From NCBI RefSeq assembly GCF_900110025.1, contig NZ_FOCE01000001.1:1-64000 (forward strand): a stretch of 64,000 bases of DNA, in the 5' to 3' direction. This DNA is from Gemmobacter aquatilis (GTDB taxonomy: Bacteria; Pseudomonadota; Alphaproteobacteria; Rhodobacterales; Rhodobacteraceae). Under the pieces are notes generated by a model. That model did not search any database and had not been told where the DNA came from. It was given only the letters and a program-made list of their open reading frames with translations. The position numbers and the translations under genes were made by a program. Numbering within the stretch: position 1 is the stretch's first letter; every line of letters begins with the position of its first letter. Positions 62,171 to 64,000 of this stretch are shown piece by piece.

Positions 62171-62932
62171 TCAGGCCGCCAGATGGGCGGGTTTCTTGCC
62201 AAGGATGATCATGCCGAGGATATCATCATCCGTCACCTCGTCCACCTTCACCGTGCCGACAAGCTGGCCGTTTTTCATCACGCTGGCCCGGTCGCACAGT
62301 TTCATCACGCTGTGGATGTCATGTTCGATCAGGAAGATGCCCAGACCCTGCGCCTTCAACTCCTGAATAAGCTCGGCCACCATCTGGGTTTCATGCGGGC
62401 CAAGCGCGGCGGTGGGTTCATCCATGATCAGGATCTTGGCGTTGAAATAGACCGCCCGCGCAATGGCCACCGATTGCCGCTGCCCGCCCGACAGGGCCGA
62501 AACCGGCACGTTGAACTTGCGGAAATTGGGGTTCAGGCGGCCCATGATCTTGCGGGTCTCCGCCTCCATCCGCGCATCATCGACCAGCCCGCGCGACAGG
62601 ATCTCGCGCCCCAGGAACAGGTTGGAGGCGGCGTCGAGGTTATCGGCCAGCGCCAGCGTCTGATAGATCGTCTCGATGTTCTGGCTGCGGGCATCGCGGG
62701 GGTTTGCGATCTCGACCGGCTGGCCATTGATGAGGATCTGCCCGGCATCGGCCTGATAGGCGCCTGACAGGCATTTGATCAGCGTCGATTTGCCCGCGCC
62801 GTTATGGCCCAGCAGGCCCACCACTTCGCCGGGGTAAAGGTCGATCGACACATGGTCCACCGCCTTGATGCCGCCGAACGAGATGGAAATGTCGCGCATT
62901 TCGACCAGAGGGGTTTGTCCGTTCCGGGTCAT
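62171..62932 (-). CDS. Sugar ABC transporter ATP-binding protein (single domain)
   Basis: 253 residues. Walker [14 protein letters not shown], signature [15 protein letters not shown], Walker [14 protein letters not shown]-loop LIEHDIHSV. FrcA/single-domain ribose type. The start overlaps the permease stop (ATGA). Confidence 0.92.
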   Translation of the reverse strand: MTRNGQTPLVEMRDISISFGGIKAVDHVSIDLYPGEVVGLLGHNGAGKSTLIKCLSGAYQADAGQILINGQPVEIANPRDARSQNIETIYQTLALADNLDAASNLFLGREILSRGLVDDARMEAETRKIMGRLNPNFRKFNVPVSALSGGQRQSVAIARAVYFNAKILIMDEPTAALGPHETQMVAELIQELKAQGLGIFLIEHDIHSVMKLCDRASVMKNGQLVGTVKVDEVTDDDILGMIILGKKPAHLAA

Positions 62933-64000
62933 TTCGTGATCCCCATGCGTTTGCGATACAGAATGTCCACCCAGACGGCGACGATCAGCACGAGGCCCAC
63001 GACGATGTTCTGGAACGGCGTGTCCACGCCCACCATCGCCATGCCCGATTGCAGCGATTGCATGATCAGCGCGCCCAGCACGGCGCCATAGATCGTGCCC
63101 ACGCCCCCGGCCAAGGCGGTGCCCCCGATGACGGCGGCGGCGATCACGCGCAGTTCTTCCAACATGCCGATATCATTGCCATGGCTTTGCAACCGTGCCT
63201 GCGCGATCAGTGCGGCAAGGGCGCAGAGGAACCCCATCAGCGCGAAGATCTTCACGGTCAGCAGACGCGTGTTGATGCCCGAAAGCTCTGCCGCGTCCGG
63301 GTTGCCGCCGGTGGCAAAGATATAGCGCCCCAGCCGGGTCTTGCGCGCCACCAGCGTCATTGCCACCACGACGAGGATCAGGATCAGCACCGAGATCGGC
63401 AGGCCGTGCATGGCGCTGTACCCTTCGGGCAGTACCTCGCCCTTCGCCTCGAACAGGCGCTTCAGCTTGGCAGCGGGGATCGGGTAGCGCGACAGCCAGC
63501 CGACAAAGGCCAGAATGGCCCCCACGATCAGCGCCATCATCACGCCCTCGGCCCAGATCGGCTTCACGATGAAACCATGGCTTTTCTTGGTGCGCCGCGC
63601 CGCCAGAATGGCCCAGACCGCAATGCCTGCGGCAATCAGCCCGACCGCCCAGCTTGCGCCTGCGCCCAGCACCCCTTCGGTGCCCCCGAACATCAGCAGG
63701 GTCGGGTCTGTCAACGATACCGATTGGCCGTTTGTGGTGAACCAGTTCACATTGCGCCAGACGAACAGCCCGCCCAGTGTGACGATGAAGGACGGGATGC
63801 GCTGATACCCCACCAGCCAGCCGGTTGCAGCCCCCATGGCGGTGCCTGCGGCAAAGCCGATCACGATGGTCAGCACCAACACCACCGGGTTGCCATATTG
63901 CAAGCCCAGCACGGCAGGCAGCCATTGCGTCTGGCTCATCGCCATAACGGCGGAACACATCGCCAACATGCTGCCAACCGACAGATCAATGTGGCGCGCC
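62929..64000 (-). CDS. Sugar ABC transporter permease, XylH-like (runs off the right edge)
   Basis: At least 357 residues visible; the frame stays open to the window end as [21 protein letters not shown], which is the internal IDLSVGS motif of ribose/xylose permeases, so the true start is outside. A long central insert (about 60 residues including [17 protein letters not shown]) marks the XylH subgroup. Binding-protein gene probably lies further upstream. Confidence 0.9.
   Translation of the reverse strand, partial: ARHIDLSVGSMLAMCSAVMAMSQTQWLPAVLGLQYGNPVVLVLTIVIGFAAGTAMGAATGWLVGYQRIPSFIVTLGGLFVWRNVNWFTTNGQSVSLTDPTLLMFGGTEGVLGAGASWAVGLIAAGIAVWAILAARRTKKSHGFIVKPIWAEGVMMALIVGAILAFVGWLSRYPIPAAKLKRLFEAKGEVLPEGYSAMHGLPISVLILILVVVAMTLVARKTRLGRYIFATGGNPDAAELSGINTRLLTVKIFALMGFLCALAALIAQARLQSHGNDIGMLEELRVIAAAVIGGTALAGGVGTIYGAVLGALIMQSLQSGMAMVGVDTPFQNIVVGLVLIVAVWVDILYRKRMGITK

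Overview
The window is GC-rich, densely packed chromosomal-type DNA from an alphaproteobacterium, most likely a member of the Rhodobacterales (Paracoccus/Rhodobacter-like). Evidence for this is the Rhizobium-style glp and rha operon orders, the homogentisate operon layout, GGAGG-type ribosome sites and G/C-run palindromes of the sort common in that order. No rRNA, tRNA, insertion sequence, phage gene or CRISPR array was seen. Almost everything is uptake and catabolism of small organic compounds, arranged as five adjacent loci, each with its own regulator or operator.

Region 1 (1-10.65 kb): a polyol locus. A minus-strand operon encodes an L-xylulokinase/erythritol-kinase-like FGGY kinase, a GlpSTPQUV-type ABC importer and the start of a thiamine-diphosphate enzyme. 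A GlpD-like dehydrogenase and a GntR/UTRA regulator are divergent from it. Two copies of an 18-bp motif sit in the shared promoter. Region 2 (10.7-19.2 kb): tyrosine/homogentisate degradation (hppD, hmgA, fahA, maiA) with Lrp and MarR regulators, plus an FAD hydroxylase, a metallo-beta-lactamase-fold protein and a DUF2783 protein. A GTTGCA-NN-TGCAAC palindrome lies before both hppD and hmgA/maiA.

Region 3 (19.2-39.9 kb): an organosulfur island. It holds a DecR-like Lrp regulator, a DszC-like monooxygenase, an MsuE-like FMN reductase, SfnG, a five-gene branched-chain-type ABC importer, two SfnB-like proteins, a DszA-like monooxygenase, SsuD and an amidohydrolase, followed by metNIQ, an FAD/NAD(P) protein and a hypothetical protein. 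A 19-bp imperfect inverted repeat (consensus CACGAC-N7-GTCGTG, left half often ATCTAC) appears before five transcription units here and probably defines a sulfur-starvation regulon. Region 4 (40.2-52 kb): an L-rhamnose locus, rhaRSTPQUK divergent from rhaD-lldD-rhaI, with six 10-bp-phased operator half-sites between them.

Region 5 (52-60.4 kb): the least ordinary part. One minus-strand cluster combines a ribose-type ABC importer, a membrane His-cluster (di-iron) hydroxylase, a MocE-like Rieske ferredoxin, a hydroxypyruvate-isomerase-like protein, a PanB-like protein lacking PanB metal ligands, and an inositol-2-dehydrogenase-like enzyme, under a divergent LacI regulator. It resembles rhizopine (moc) catabolism without mocF and is a candidate undescribed oxidative pathway for a modified inositol or sugar. 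Region 6 (60.4-64 kb): a VOC protein, a GFO/IDH/MOCA oxidoreductase and part of a XylH-type sugar importer that runs off the right edge.
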